Part shown: positions 57,587 through 64,000 of the stretch, one piece after another
How positions within the stretch are numbered: position 1 is the stretch's first letter
How the letters are laid out: every line of letters starts with the position of its first letter
Source: Stenotrophomonas sp. BIO128-Bstrain
Lineage (GTDB): Bacteria > Pseudomonadota > Gammaproteobacteria > Xanthomonadales > Xanthomonadaceae
DNA: 64,000 nt
Direction of reading: 5' to 3'
NCBI RefSeq assembly: GCF_030128875.1
Contig: NZ_CP124620.1
Span: 2,976,001-3,040,000 of the forward strand
Made by a program: the position numbers and the translations under genes
Notes under the pieces: generated by a model
What the model was told of the DNA's origin: nothing
What the model saw: only the letters and a program-made list of their open reading frames with translations
Database searches by the model: none

Positions 57587-60442
57587 ATGTCTTTGGAAAC
57601 AGCGGAACGCACGGGTCAGCCCGGTGAACGGCTGGGCTTTCGTGTAGAGGGCATGGACTGCGCCAGTTGCGTCGGCAAGATCGAAACAGCGCTGGCGCGC
57701 CTCAGTGGTGTATCCGACGTGAGCGTCAATTTCACGAGCGAAACTCTCTCGTTGACCCGTGATGCGACCGGCGGGACGACGGCAAACGTGATTGCGAAGA
57801 AGATCCGCTCGCTCGGCTTCGGCGTCGAGCAGCTTCCCGCGTCCGCGATGCCCCAGTCGGCACCGCGCGCGAACGACAATCACGTCCCCCATGGTCATAG
57901 CGCATGCTCCGGCCACCATGACCATGGGGCTCATAGCCATGCGGCCCAAGATCACAATGGCAAGCACGAGCCATCGCAAGAAGGCTGCTGCGGCGGTCAT
58001 CAGGACGGAGGGCATGCTCACCGAGGTCTCGATGACCGACACGCAAAGCAAAACGGCGTCTCCCACCCGCATGAGCATATGACAGGAGCTGGTTGTGCGG
58101 GCCATGACCATGCGCACGGGGATCATCACGATCACGATCACGGCTGCGATTCAGAGCACAAACACAGCCATACCCATGGTGCATGTGGAACCCATCAACA
58201 TGGGGCCCCCGCCACGCGGCGCGCAGATCCCGAGTCGCCACCCAACGTCTCGATGCGCGTCGAGGGCATGGACTGCGCCAGTTGCGTCGGCAAGATCGAA
58301 ACAGCGCTGGCCCGCATGCCAGGAGTTTCAGACGCTCGCATTAACTTCACCGCTGAGACGCTGGAGCTAACGCTGGCGACAGGAGCGAGCACCCAAGTCG
58401 GCGACATCGAGAAAACAATCAAGAGCCTCGGCTTCGGCGTGTCAGATATGCGACGCACCGATGGTGCGAGTGCATCGCCGATCGCTCCAGCCTCTCCTGC
58501 GCGCAATCAGCGCTGGTGGCAGACCCGAAAAGGCAAGCATGTCATCGGACTGGGCGCGTTGATGGGTTCAGCCTATGCGATCGCGCAACTGGTTCCGGGC
58601 TATGCCGAGTGGATCTTTGCCGCTGCTGTGATCGCGGGTGTCGTCCCGTTTGCCCGTAAGGCTTTCGCATTGGCGCAGTCGGGGTCGCATTTTTCCATCG
58701 AAACATTGATGTCGGTCGCGGCGATTGGCGCGCTCGTTATCGGCGAAGCCGAAGAAGCTGCAGCCGTTGTCTTCCTCTTCGCCGTCGGCGAACTGCTGGA
58801 GAGCGTGGCCGCTGGCCGTGCGCGCGCCGGTATCAAAGCACTGGCATCGTTGGTGCCGAAGACTGCCGTTCTGCTCGATCCCAACGGGGGACAACGCACC
58901 GTGCCTGCGTCCTCGCTGAAAATCAATGATCGCGTCCTGGTTCGCCCCGGCGACCGCGTTCCTGCGGACGGCGAAATTCTGCATGGCGAGTCGAGCCTTG
59001 ATGAGTCACCCATTACGGGCGAGTCCGTACCTCGCCAGAAGGCGATCGGCAACGAGGTTTTCGCCGGTTCGATCAACGTCGACGGCGCACTGGAAGTGCG
59101 GGTTGAGAAGACCGCATCGGACAACACCATCTCGCGCATCATTCAATTGGTCGAACAGGCCCAGTCCTCGAAGGCTCCCACGGCCCGGTTCATCGAGAAG
59201 TTCAGCCGCTACTACACCCCGGCGGTGATGGCAATTGCCGCGCTGATCGTGGTCGTACCGCCGCTGACCATGGGGGGGGAATGGGCGACTTGGCTGTACC
59301 GTGGCCTTGCCCTTCTCTTAATTGCTTGTCCATGCGCATTGGTGCTGTCCACACCCGCGGCCATCGCTTCAGGTCTGGCGGTAGCAACACGCCGTGGTTT
59401 GCTGATCAAGGGCGGAAACGCCTTGGAGACCATCGGTCGCGTCCGAACCATTGGATTCGATAAAACTGGCACGCTGACGGAAGGCAAGCCGTGCGTGACC
59501 GAAGTCGTAGCCTACGAGCAATTCAAGAAGAATGAAATTCTGGCGATGGCTGCGGCAGTCGAATCCGGCTCCAACCACCCCTTGGCCAAGGCGATCGTCG
59601 CACATGCTGATAGCACCAACACGATCGTTCCGAAGGCTACCGACGCTTCTGCTATAGCCGGCAAAGCTGTTCGGGCTGTGGTGGAAGGCAAAGCGCTGGC
59701 CGTGGGCTCGCCAACGCATGCTTCGCAGGTTGCCACTCTCACCGCCGAGCATCGCCGCAGCATCGAAACACTTGAAGATGAAGGCAAAACGGTGGTCGTA
59801 CTCTTTGAGGAAAAGATGGGGGCAGTCATGGGATTGCTTGCAATGCGCGACGAGCCTCGCCGAGATGCCCGCGAGGGCGTCGCCAGGCTCAAGGCCATGG
59901 GAGTGCAGTCGATCATGCTGACCGGAGACAACCGGCGCACGGCTCAGGCGATCGCCGACAGCCTGGGAATCGACTGGAAGGCTGAACTCTTGCCGCAGGA
60001 CAAGCTGGACTTGATCAACAAGATGAAGCGCGATGACAAGGTTGGCATGGTTGGCGATGGAATCAATGACGCGCCGGCTTTAGCTACAGCTGACGTCGGT
60101 ATTGCCATGGGTGGCGGCACTGATGTGGCACTGGAAACCGCTGATGCTGCGCTTCTGAAGAGTCGGGTCAGCGATGTGGCTCACTTGGTTGAGCTTTCGC
60201 GCGCGACCATGGCCAACATCCACCAGAACGTGGTGTTCGCGCTTGGACTCAAGGGTCTGTTCCTGGTCACCACTGTTCTGGGCATGACCGGCCTCTGGGT
60301 TGCCGTTCTTGCCGATACCGGGGCGACGGCATTGGTAACGCTCAACGCGTTGCGCTTGCTGCGGTTCCGCGGTGTCGAGAAGCCAGATGACGGGCAGGGA
60401 AAAGACCATCGTTCCAGCCAGTCACTGCGCACGTCTCACTAA
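57587..60442 (+). CDS. cadA: Zn/Cd/Pb-exporting P1B-2 ATPase with duplicated HMA domain
   Basis: 951 residues, far longer than usual CadA/ZntA (about 730). It has two HMA domains (CASC near 25-28 and 229-232) separated by a His/Cys/Asp-rich linker of about 115 residues (near 98-212). The ATPase core has eight membrane spans, [36 protein letters not shown] and [35 protein letters not shown] in the last span supplies the Asp of P1B-2 enzymes, giving divalent rather than Cu(I) specificity. The HMA copies are nearly identical in DNA. Confidence 0.93.
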   Translation: MSLETAERTGQPGERLGFRVEGMDCASCVGKIETALARLSGVSDVSVNFTSETLSLTRDATGGTTANVIAKKIRSLGFGVEQLPASAMPQSAPRANDNHVPHGHSACSGHHDHGAHSHAAQDHNGKHEPSQEGCCGGHQDGGHAHRGLDDRHAKQNGVSHPHEHMTGAGCAGHDHAHGDHHDHDHGCDSEHKHSHTHGACGTHQHGAPATRRADPESPPNVSMRVEGMDCASCVGKIETALARMPGVSDARINFTAETLELTLATGASTQVGDIEKTIKSLGFGVSDMRRTDGASASPIAPASPARNQRWWQTRKGKHVIGLGALMGSAYAIAQLVPGYAEWIFAAAVIAGVVPFARKAFALAQSGSHFSIETLMSVAAIGALVIGEAEEAAAVVFLFAVGELLESVAAGRARAGIKALASLVPKTAVLLDPNGGQRTVPASSLKINDRVLVRPGDRVPADGEILHGESSLDESPITGESVPRQKAIGNEVFAGSINVDGALEVRVEKTASDNTISRIIQLVEQAQSSKAPTARFIEKFSRYYTPAVMAIAALIVVVPPLTMGGEWATWLYRGLALLLIACPCALVLSTPAAIASGLAVATRRGLLIKGGNALETIGRVRTIGFDKTGTLTEGKPCVTEVVAYEQFKKNEILAMAAAVESGSNHPLAKAIVAHADSTNTIVPKATDASAIAGKAVRAVVEGKALAVGSPTHASQVATLTAEHRRSIETLEDEGKTVVVLFEEKMGAVMGLLAMRDEPRRDAREGVARLKAMGVQSIMLTGDNRRTAQAIADSLGIDWKAELLPQDKLDLINKMKRDDKVGMVGDGINDAPALATADVGIAMGGGTDVALETADAALLKSRVSDVAHLVELSRATMANIHQNVVFALGLKGLFLVTTVLGMTGLWVAVLADTGATALVTLNALRLLRFRGVEKPDDGQGKDHRSSQSLRTSH
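57642..57700 (+). repeat. Direct repeat in cadA, first HMA copy
   Basis: About 55 bases around GGCATGGACTGCGCCAGTTG are almost identical to 58257-58315. Both encode VEGMDCASCVGKIETALAR. The silent positions are conserved, so the duplication is recent or gene-converted. Confidence 0.85.
58257..58315 (+). repeat. Direct repeat in cadA, second HMA copy
   Basis: Second copy of the near-identical stretch at 57642-57700, 615 bases downstream. Downstream of it the two copies diverge (RLSGVSDVSVNF against RMPGVSDARINF). Confidence 0.85.
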
Positions 60443-60693
60443 GCGTGCTTTCTCAGTTTGCTCGCCCCTTGCCTACATAGATAGAAGGGAAAGTTCGCCT
60501 GAAGGGCCCGGCCCGGTCTTCCAGGCGATCGTCGGCAAGAGCGGCCTAAAAGCGCAGATCGGACACCAGGGCTGATTCGCTTTGCCGTTCGACGAAGCTC
60601 AAAGGCAACGAGCCAAGTGTCAATGTAGGTTTGTCAGATTTTATGGGGCCGCCGCTTCCAGAACGGATACGGCTAGTTCGAATGGAGGGATGC

Positions 60694-61104
60694 GTGAAAA
60701 TTGGAGAACTAGCAAAGACGACTTCAACGACCACTGAAACCATCCGATTTTACGAGCGTCAAGGATTACTAAAGGCGCCTGGGCGAGGAAAAAACAACTA
60801 CCGCCACTACGATCCTGAACATGTGACCTATTTGAATTGGATTCGTATGTGTCGCGCCCTGGAAATGTCAATCGACGATATTCGCGAAATTCTATGTCTG
60901 GTCAGTGAGCCAAATAGGGCTGGCGATGCTGCGAATGCACGCATTTGCAAGCACCTTTTCGACCTCGATGTTCGTGTGGCTCATTTAATGGAACTCAAAA
61001 CATCACTGTTGGATTTGCGAAGGTCGCTGATGCAGCCTAGCCTTCAGGAACATACTGCGACGTCCTTGGTCACTGGCGGTAGGTTTAGCAAGGCGATCCA
61101 ATGA
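60694..61104 (+). CDS. MerR family regulator lacking the usual metal cysteines
   Basis: 136 residues from a GTG with GGAGG (60685-60689) upstream; an in-frame ATG at 60682 gives four more residues. VKIGELAKTTSTTTETIRFY and ERQGLLKAPGRGKNNYRHYD are the CadR/PbrR-type winged helix. CadR and PbrR sense metal through a Cys near residue 77 and a C-terminal Cys pair. Here NRAGDAANARICKHLFDLD has one shifted Cys and the C-terminal pair is missing, so metal sensing is doubtful. GC and codon use are lower than in the neighbours. It overlaps the next gene by 4 bases. Confidence 0.82.
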   Translation: MKIGELAKTTSTTTETIRFYERQGLLKAPGRGKNNYRHYDPEHVTYLNWIRMCRALEMSIDDIREILCLVSEPNRAGDAANARICKHLFDLDVRVAHLMELKTSLLDLRRSLMQPSLQEHTATSLVTGGRFSKAIQ

Positions 61105-61619
61105 ACGTCCCACGTACTAAAGCAGAGCTGCTTCGGTCGCTCATGACGCTTCATCGCAAGTTCTCTGTTGATGTGGCCACAGTTTCACGCGACGAATACC
61201 AAAAAATCGTATGCCTATCCGACAGCCCGCACTCTATCGACATCAGTGTTCTGGCCATTCACACGGACCTCGTTGCTTGGAATGTCGCATCCTTAAGGGC
61301 GGTGGCCCCTACTGCAAGTAGCCTGAATCCTATTCATCTGAGAATGCATGAGATGACACGGAAAGTGCGGACGTCTGCCTTGCTGCTTCGTGCGGAATGG
61401 ATTGACCTGGACTTCGAAAACCTCAAGCAGCGACTAAAGAGCGCTGAAAGCGATGTTATTTCCTTTGTGAATGATCAGGCTCCTCACGATTTATACAACG
61501 ATTCGATTCCTCTAGCACAGAATCCGAGACGTCTCATTCAGTTCTGCACACCGGCCTCTTATGAGGAAGCGAGAGCTCAATTGCGTCATTGGAAAGCAGT
61601 AGTTTCACGCAATTCCTAG
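61101..61619 (+). CDS. ClbS/DfsB-like four-helix bundle protein
   Basis: 172 residues. The start NVPRTKAELLRSLMTLHRKF, the middle DLVAWNVASLRAVAP and the end IQFCTPASYEEARAQLRHWK align well with the ClbS/DfsB family (DinB-like fold), whose member ClbS protects colibactin producers by opening a cyclopropane. The family is broad and most members are uncharacterised. The ATG overlaps the MerR stop (ATGA), so the pair is translated together. Lower GC than surrounding genes suggests separate acquisition. Confidence 0.72.
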   Translation: MNVPRTKAELLRSLMTLHRKFSVDVATVSRDEYQKIVCLSDSPHSIDISVLAIHTDLVAWNVASLRAVAPTASSLNPIHLRMHEMTRKVRTSALLLRAEWIDLDFENLKQRLKSAESDVISFVNDQAPHDLYNDSIPLAQNPRRLIQFCTPASYEEARAQLRHWKAVVSRNS

Positions 61620-61639
61620 CTCCTGTGGAAGCAGAAACT

Positions 61640-61778
61640 GCGAGGCCATCGGTGATCACATGTGGCTGGGCGCGAGGCGCTTCATTGCAGGTATTGAAAT
61701 AGACGACATTGGAATCGAGCACTTTTGGCATGAGCCCGTAGCCGTGCAGCGCCCAGGTGACGAAGCGAAACAAGGAGC
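61640..61778. other. Possible gene remnant upstream of the DUF305 promoter
   Basis: This stretch has coding-like frames on both strands: on the minus strand FRFVTWALHGYGLMPKVLDS continuing VVYFNTCNEAPR; on the plus strand RRFIAGIEIDDIGIEHFWHE. Neither has a start, a family match known to me or a clean end, so I only note it as a probable remnant. Confidence 0.3.
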
Positions 61779-61809
61779 TTGACCTTCCAACAATAGGAAG
61801 CCCTACAGT
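61779..61809 (+). promoter_or_regulatory. CueR-type promoter of the DUF305 gene
   Basis: TTGACC (61779-61784) and TACAGT (61804-61809) are separated by exactly 19 bases. The spacer holds the dyad CTTCC-AACAATA-GGAAG. This is the clearest MerR-type promoter in the window and implies copper induction of the DUF305 gene by CueR. Confidence 0.82.
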
Positions 61810-61841
61810 GACTCCATCAGCCTCATCCAAGGAGTTTCTTC

Positions 61842-62540
61842 ATGAAGGTCAACAAGTTCAGCCTCTTGTTCATCGTCGGAGCGGTGGTGGTCGCCGCGGG
61901 CCTAATGGCCGTCCAAAAGAACGTGGACCCGCCGGGTGAAGCGGCGCAGGCCATTGCCAGAGGAGGTCACCAGGAACACGCAATGCCGTCGAGCGCGTCG
62001 TCCACAGACAGTCCCTCCACGACCGCGTATCGCGCCGTGAATGACCAGATGCACGCCGGGATGGGGGCGCAGTTCACTGGCAACCCCGACGTAGACTTCA
62101 TGCGCGGCATGATTCCGCACCACCAAGGCGCGATCAACATGGCCAAGGTAGCGCTGCAGTACGGCAAGGACCAGGAGGTCCGCAAGCTGGCCCAGGAGGT
62201 CATCACCGCGCAGGAAGGCGAGATCGCCATGATGAACAAGTGGCTGGGGGAAAATGGCCAACCTGTGGCGGCCGGTAGCTCAGGCGATGCCTCGACGGCC
62301 GTCTATCGTGCCGGGAACGATCGCATGCATGCAGACATGATGATCAACTTCAGCGGCGATGCAGACGTCGATTTTATGCGCGGCATGATCCCGCACCACC
62401 AGGGCGCGATCGACATGGCCAAGGTGGCGCTGCAGTACGGCAAGGACCAGGATGTTCGAAAGTTGGCCCAGGAAGTCATTTCCGCGCAGGAAAGCGAGAT
62501 TGCCATGATGAGAAATTGGCTGACTGCTCGGGGCAAATAA
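61842..62540 (+). CDS. Tandem DUF305 exported protein
   Basis: 232 residues. An N-terminal hydrophobic segment ([18 protein letters not shown]) acts as a signal or anchor. Two DUF305 units follow, at about 62-135 and 153-226. Each has [16 protein letters not shown] and a [15 protein letters not shown] helix; the DNA of the two is also very similar. The paired His and Met residues resemble CopM, a periplasmic copper-binding DUF305 protein of cyanobacteria. The CueR-type promoter supports a copper role. Confidence 0.88.
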   Translation: MKVNKFSLLFIVGAVVVAAGLMAVQKNVDPPGEAAQAIARGGHQEHAMPSSASSTDSPSTTAYRAVNDQMHAGMGAQFTGNPDVDFMRGMIPHHQGAINMAKVALQYGKDQEVRKLAQEVITAQEGEIAMMNKWLGENGQPVAAGSSGDASTAVYRAGNDRMHADMMINFSGDADVDFMRGMIPHHQGAIDMAKVALQYGKDQDVRKLAQEVISAQESEIAMMRNWLTARGK

Positions 62541-62550
62541 AGGCGCAACC

Positions 62551-62817
62551 ATGCCCCAGGCCAGCACGCCGCACATCCTCATCTACAGCACTCCGACATG
62601 CCCAGACTGCCGGGCGCTGAAGGAGTGGCTGTCCCAGCAGGGCATTGCGTTTGCAGAGCGCGACCTGACCAACCCTAAGATTTCCGCAGAGGTCAAGTCT
62701 CGAACCGGTACGCGCGTGGCCCCGATCACGATCATCGACGACGAGGTCTTCTATGGCACTTTCGCGAGCCAGAAGCCCAGGTTGATAGAGGCGATAGGAC
62801 TTTCGACAAGTCAATGA
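62551..62817 (+). CDS. Glutaredoxin-like protein (CPDC)
   Basis: 88 residues. ILIYSTPTCPDCRALKEWLS has the thioredoxin-fold CPDC active site; TRVAPITIIDDEVFYG contains the cis-Pro (here AP) and the following strand. It is a NrdH/glutaredoxin-type single-domain protein without a signal peptide. It starts 10 bases after the DUF305 gene and is probably co-transcribed with it from the CueR-type promoter, suggesting thiol repair under copper stress. Confidence 0.85.
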   Translation: MPQASTPHILIYSTPTCPDCRALKEWLSQQGIAFAERDLTNPKISAEVKSRTGTRVAPITIIDDEVFYGTFASQKPRLIEAIGLSTSQ

Positions 62818-62823
62818 ACGGCC

Positions 62824-63999
62824 TCAAGAAATGCTCGGCTCGCGTTGCCGGCCAATTTCCCAAGATACGCTGCCGCCGCGCACCGTCGCGGCGATCTGAT
62901 GCCCCAGGCGTTGTTCGATCACCGGCCGCCACGGCACGAGGCTGAATCCCATGCCGTTGTCCAGCATTGCGTAGCGCCCGCTGGCGAGCATGACCGAGCG
63001 CCGATAAATGCCGGCCACGCGATGCCCGTCCGTCACCGGGCGGTGCTCCAGCCCGGTATCGGCGGCAATGCCCTTGGCGGCCTGCGCCAGCTCTCGATTA
63101 CGCAGCGTGCCCAGCAGGTTGCGGGCGAGGATGACGCGCTGCCCGCGCCGCTGCGCCAGCCCCTGTTCTTCGAGGAAGTCGGCGCGCTGCTGCATGGCCT
63201 GCTTCGCATCGCCACCAAAGCCCAGGTCGCCCAGCCCGCGGCCGCCGCCGATCAACTGCTGGTCAAGCCAGGTCGCGCCGATGACGCGGGCCTGCCGCTC
63301 GATGGGCAGGTGCGACTTCAGTTCCACGGCCACGCCACCCAGGCGCTGCGCGTCGTACTGGCGGCCACGCTCGGCCAGGTCGTCCGGCACCTTCCATAGC
63401 CCTTCGGCCATGCGCTCCACGATGCCCGCCCGGCGCAGGGCTTCCAGCCGCCGAACGTGGGCGGCGACAACCTCCTGCGGGTCGCGACCGGGCTTGGCCC
63501 GGCCCTGTTCAATGGCCAAGTGATGATCGGCGCGGTACAGGCCATCGCTCGCCAGCGCAGCGACGTTCTTGTCGGCCGCGCGCACGTCGGCCGAACCCTT
63601 CACCTCCACTACCGCGCCGGTGGGATAGTTCGCCAGCTCGTCGCGGGCGTTCAATGCGACGTAGTGGGCCTTGCCATCTGCGCCGTCGATGACCAGATAG
63701 CCGCGGTCGTGCAGCTCGTCGGCCAGCCCCTTTGCAGCCACTCGGCCGATGACGGTACGGCCGTCGTCGCCCGGCTCGAACACCGCCAGCTCGCGCGGCT
63801 GGCCGCTCATGGCGTGCTGCATGGTGCGGATGATGTCGCCACGCTCGCCCAGGGCGCGCAAGGTCTTCTCGGCATCCGCATGGATGGCCCAGGTGCCGGG
63901 CTGCATTTCGTCGGCCAGGCCCAGGCGCTGCAAGCGCTGCAGGCGGCCGATCAGCAGTAGGCGCTGGCGTTGCAGCCGGGGTTCGTTGAAGCGTTCGAC
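62824..63999 (-). CDS. DUF3363 relaxase, C-terminal part (5' end outside window)
   Basis: The frame is open from the end of the window to the stop at 62824, about 391 residues visible. VERFNEPRLQRQRLLLIGRL is at the window edge, and the C-terminus ends GGSVSWEIGRQREPSIS. This end and the repetitive helical body are those of the DUF3363 region of relaxases of the Tn4371-like ICE family (called RlxS/TraI-like). The relaxase domain itself would be upstream. It ends 6 bases after the convergent glutaredoxin-like gene. Confidence 0.82.
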   Translation of the reverse strand, partial: VERFNEPRLQRQRLLLIGRLQRLQRLGLADEMQPGTWAIHADAEKTLRALGERGDIIRTMQHAMSGQPRELAVFEPGDDGRTVIGRVAAKGLADELHDRGYLVIDGADGKAHYVALNARDELANYPTGAVVEVKGSADVRAADKNVAALASDGLYRADHHLAIEQGRAKPGRDPQEVVAAHVRRLEALRRAGIVERMAEGLWKVPDDLAERGRQYDAQRLGGVAVELKSHLPIERQARVIGATWLDQQLIGGGRGLGDLGFGGDAKQAMQQRADFLEEQGLAQRRGQRVILARNLLGTLRNRELAQAAKGIAADTGLEHRPVTDGHRVAGIYRRSVMLASGRYAMLDNGMGFSLVPWRPVIEQRLGHQIAATVRGGSVSWEIGRQREPSIS

Positions 64000-64000
64000 C

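Overview
The window joins a GC-rich gammaproteobacterial chromosome to the conjugation half and metal-resistance cargo of an integrative conjugative element (ICE). The chromosomal part (1 to about 29 kb) looks like Stenotrophomonas, probably the S. maltophilia group. The grounds are gene content and order (folC-SPOR-cvpA-purF, tdh/kbl, an S46 dipeptidyl peptidase, OmpA with a thrombospondin-3 linker), very GC-rich codon use, and many short GTAG-ended palindromes of the SMAG type known from S. maltophilia. No rRNA, tRNA, CRISPR array or intact insertion sequence was recognised.

Region 1 (1-28922), core chromosome. It holds a 5'-truncated glycosyltransferase and a PAP2 phosphatase, lpxH, a DUF2235 lipase-like protein, a DUF455 ferritin-like protein, and a minus-strand cluster of a histidine phosphatase, folC, a double-SPOR protein, cvpA and purF. 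Then come the S46 peptidase, tdh, a TorF-type porin, kbl, two related small exported proteins around a pseudouridine synthase, ompA, a quinone-oxidoreductase-like MDR protein, a YczE-like membrane protein, fadH, a SleB-like hydrolase, a GST, a SUFU-domain protein, an unknown protein and prpE.

Region 2 (about 29.1-43.3 kb), conjugation module of a Tn4371-family ICE, all on the minus strand. In transcription order it is a LysR regulator (traR-like), an exclusion-type lipoprotein, then traG, copG, trbB, trbC, trbD, trbE, trbJ, a second exclusion-type lipoprotein, trbL, trbF, trbG, trbI and a DUF2274 gene. Most junctions are 4-base overlaps. A hairpin near 29425 closes the operon. The ICE/chromosome boundary lies between prpE and this hairpin but the att site was not identified.

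Region 3 (43.4-62.8 kb), metal cargo. A copper block has a small HMA-domain protein and a copA-cueR-fdx operon; further away are a tandem DUF305 protein and a glutaredoxin-like protein. Three promoters share a TTGACC -35 and MerR-type long spacing. A zinc/cadmium/cobalt block has an RND efflux operon (czcC, a small exported protein, czcB, czcA, a second small exported protein), a czcD-type CDF transporter, a triple-repeat DUF4148 protein and a large P1B-2 ATPase. Two ArsR/SmtB paralogues with an alpha-5 metal site are present, and SmtB-like TGAA-N6-TTCA operators precede these transcription units. A lower-GC pair, a cysteine-poor MerR regulator overlapping a ClbS/DfsB-like gene, is embedded in this cargo and is the least explained unit.

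Region 4 (62.8 kb to the end) is the C-terminal part of a DUF3363-type relaxase on the minus strand, which runs off the window. The cargo therefore sits between the relaxase and the traR-like regulator, a usual accessory site in this ICE family.
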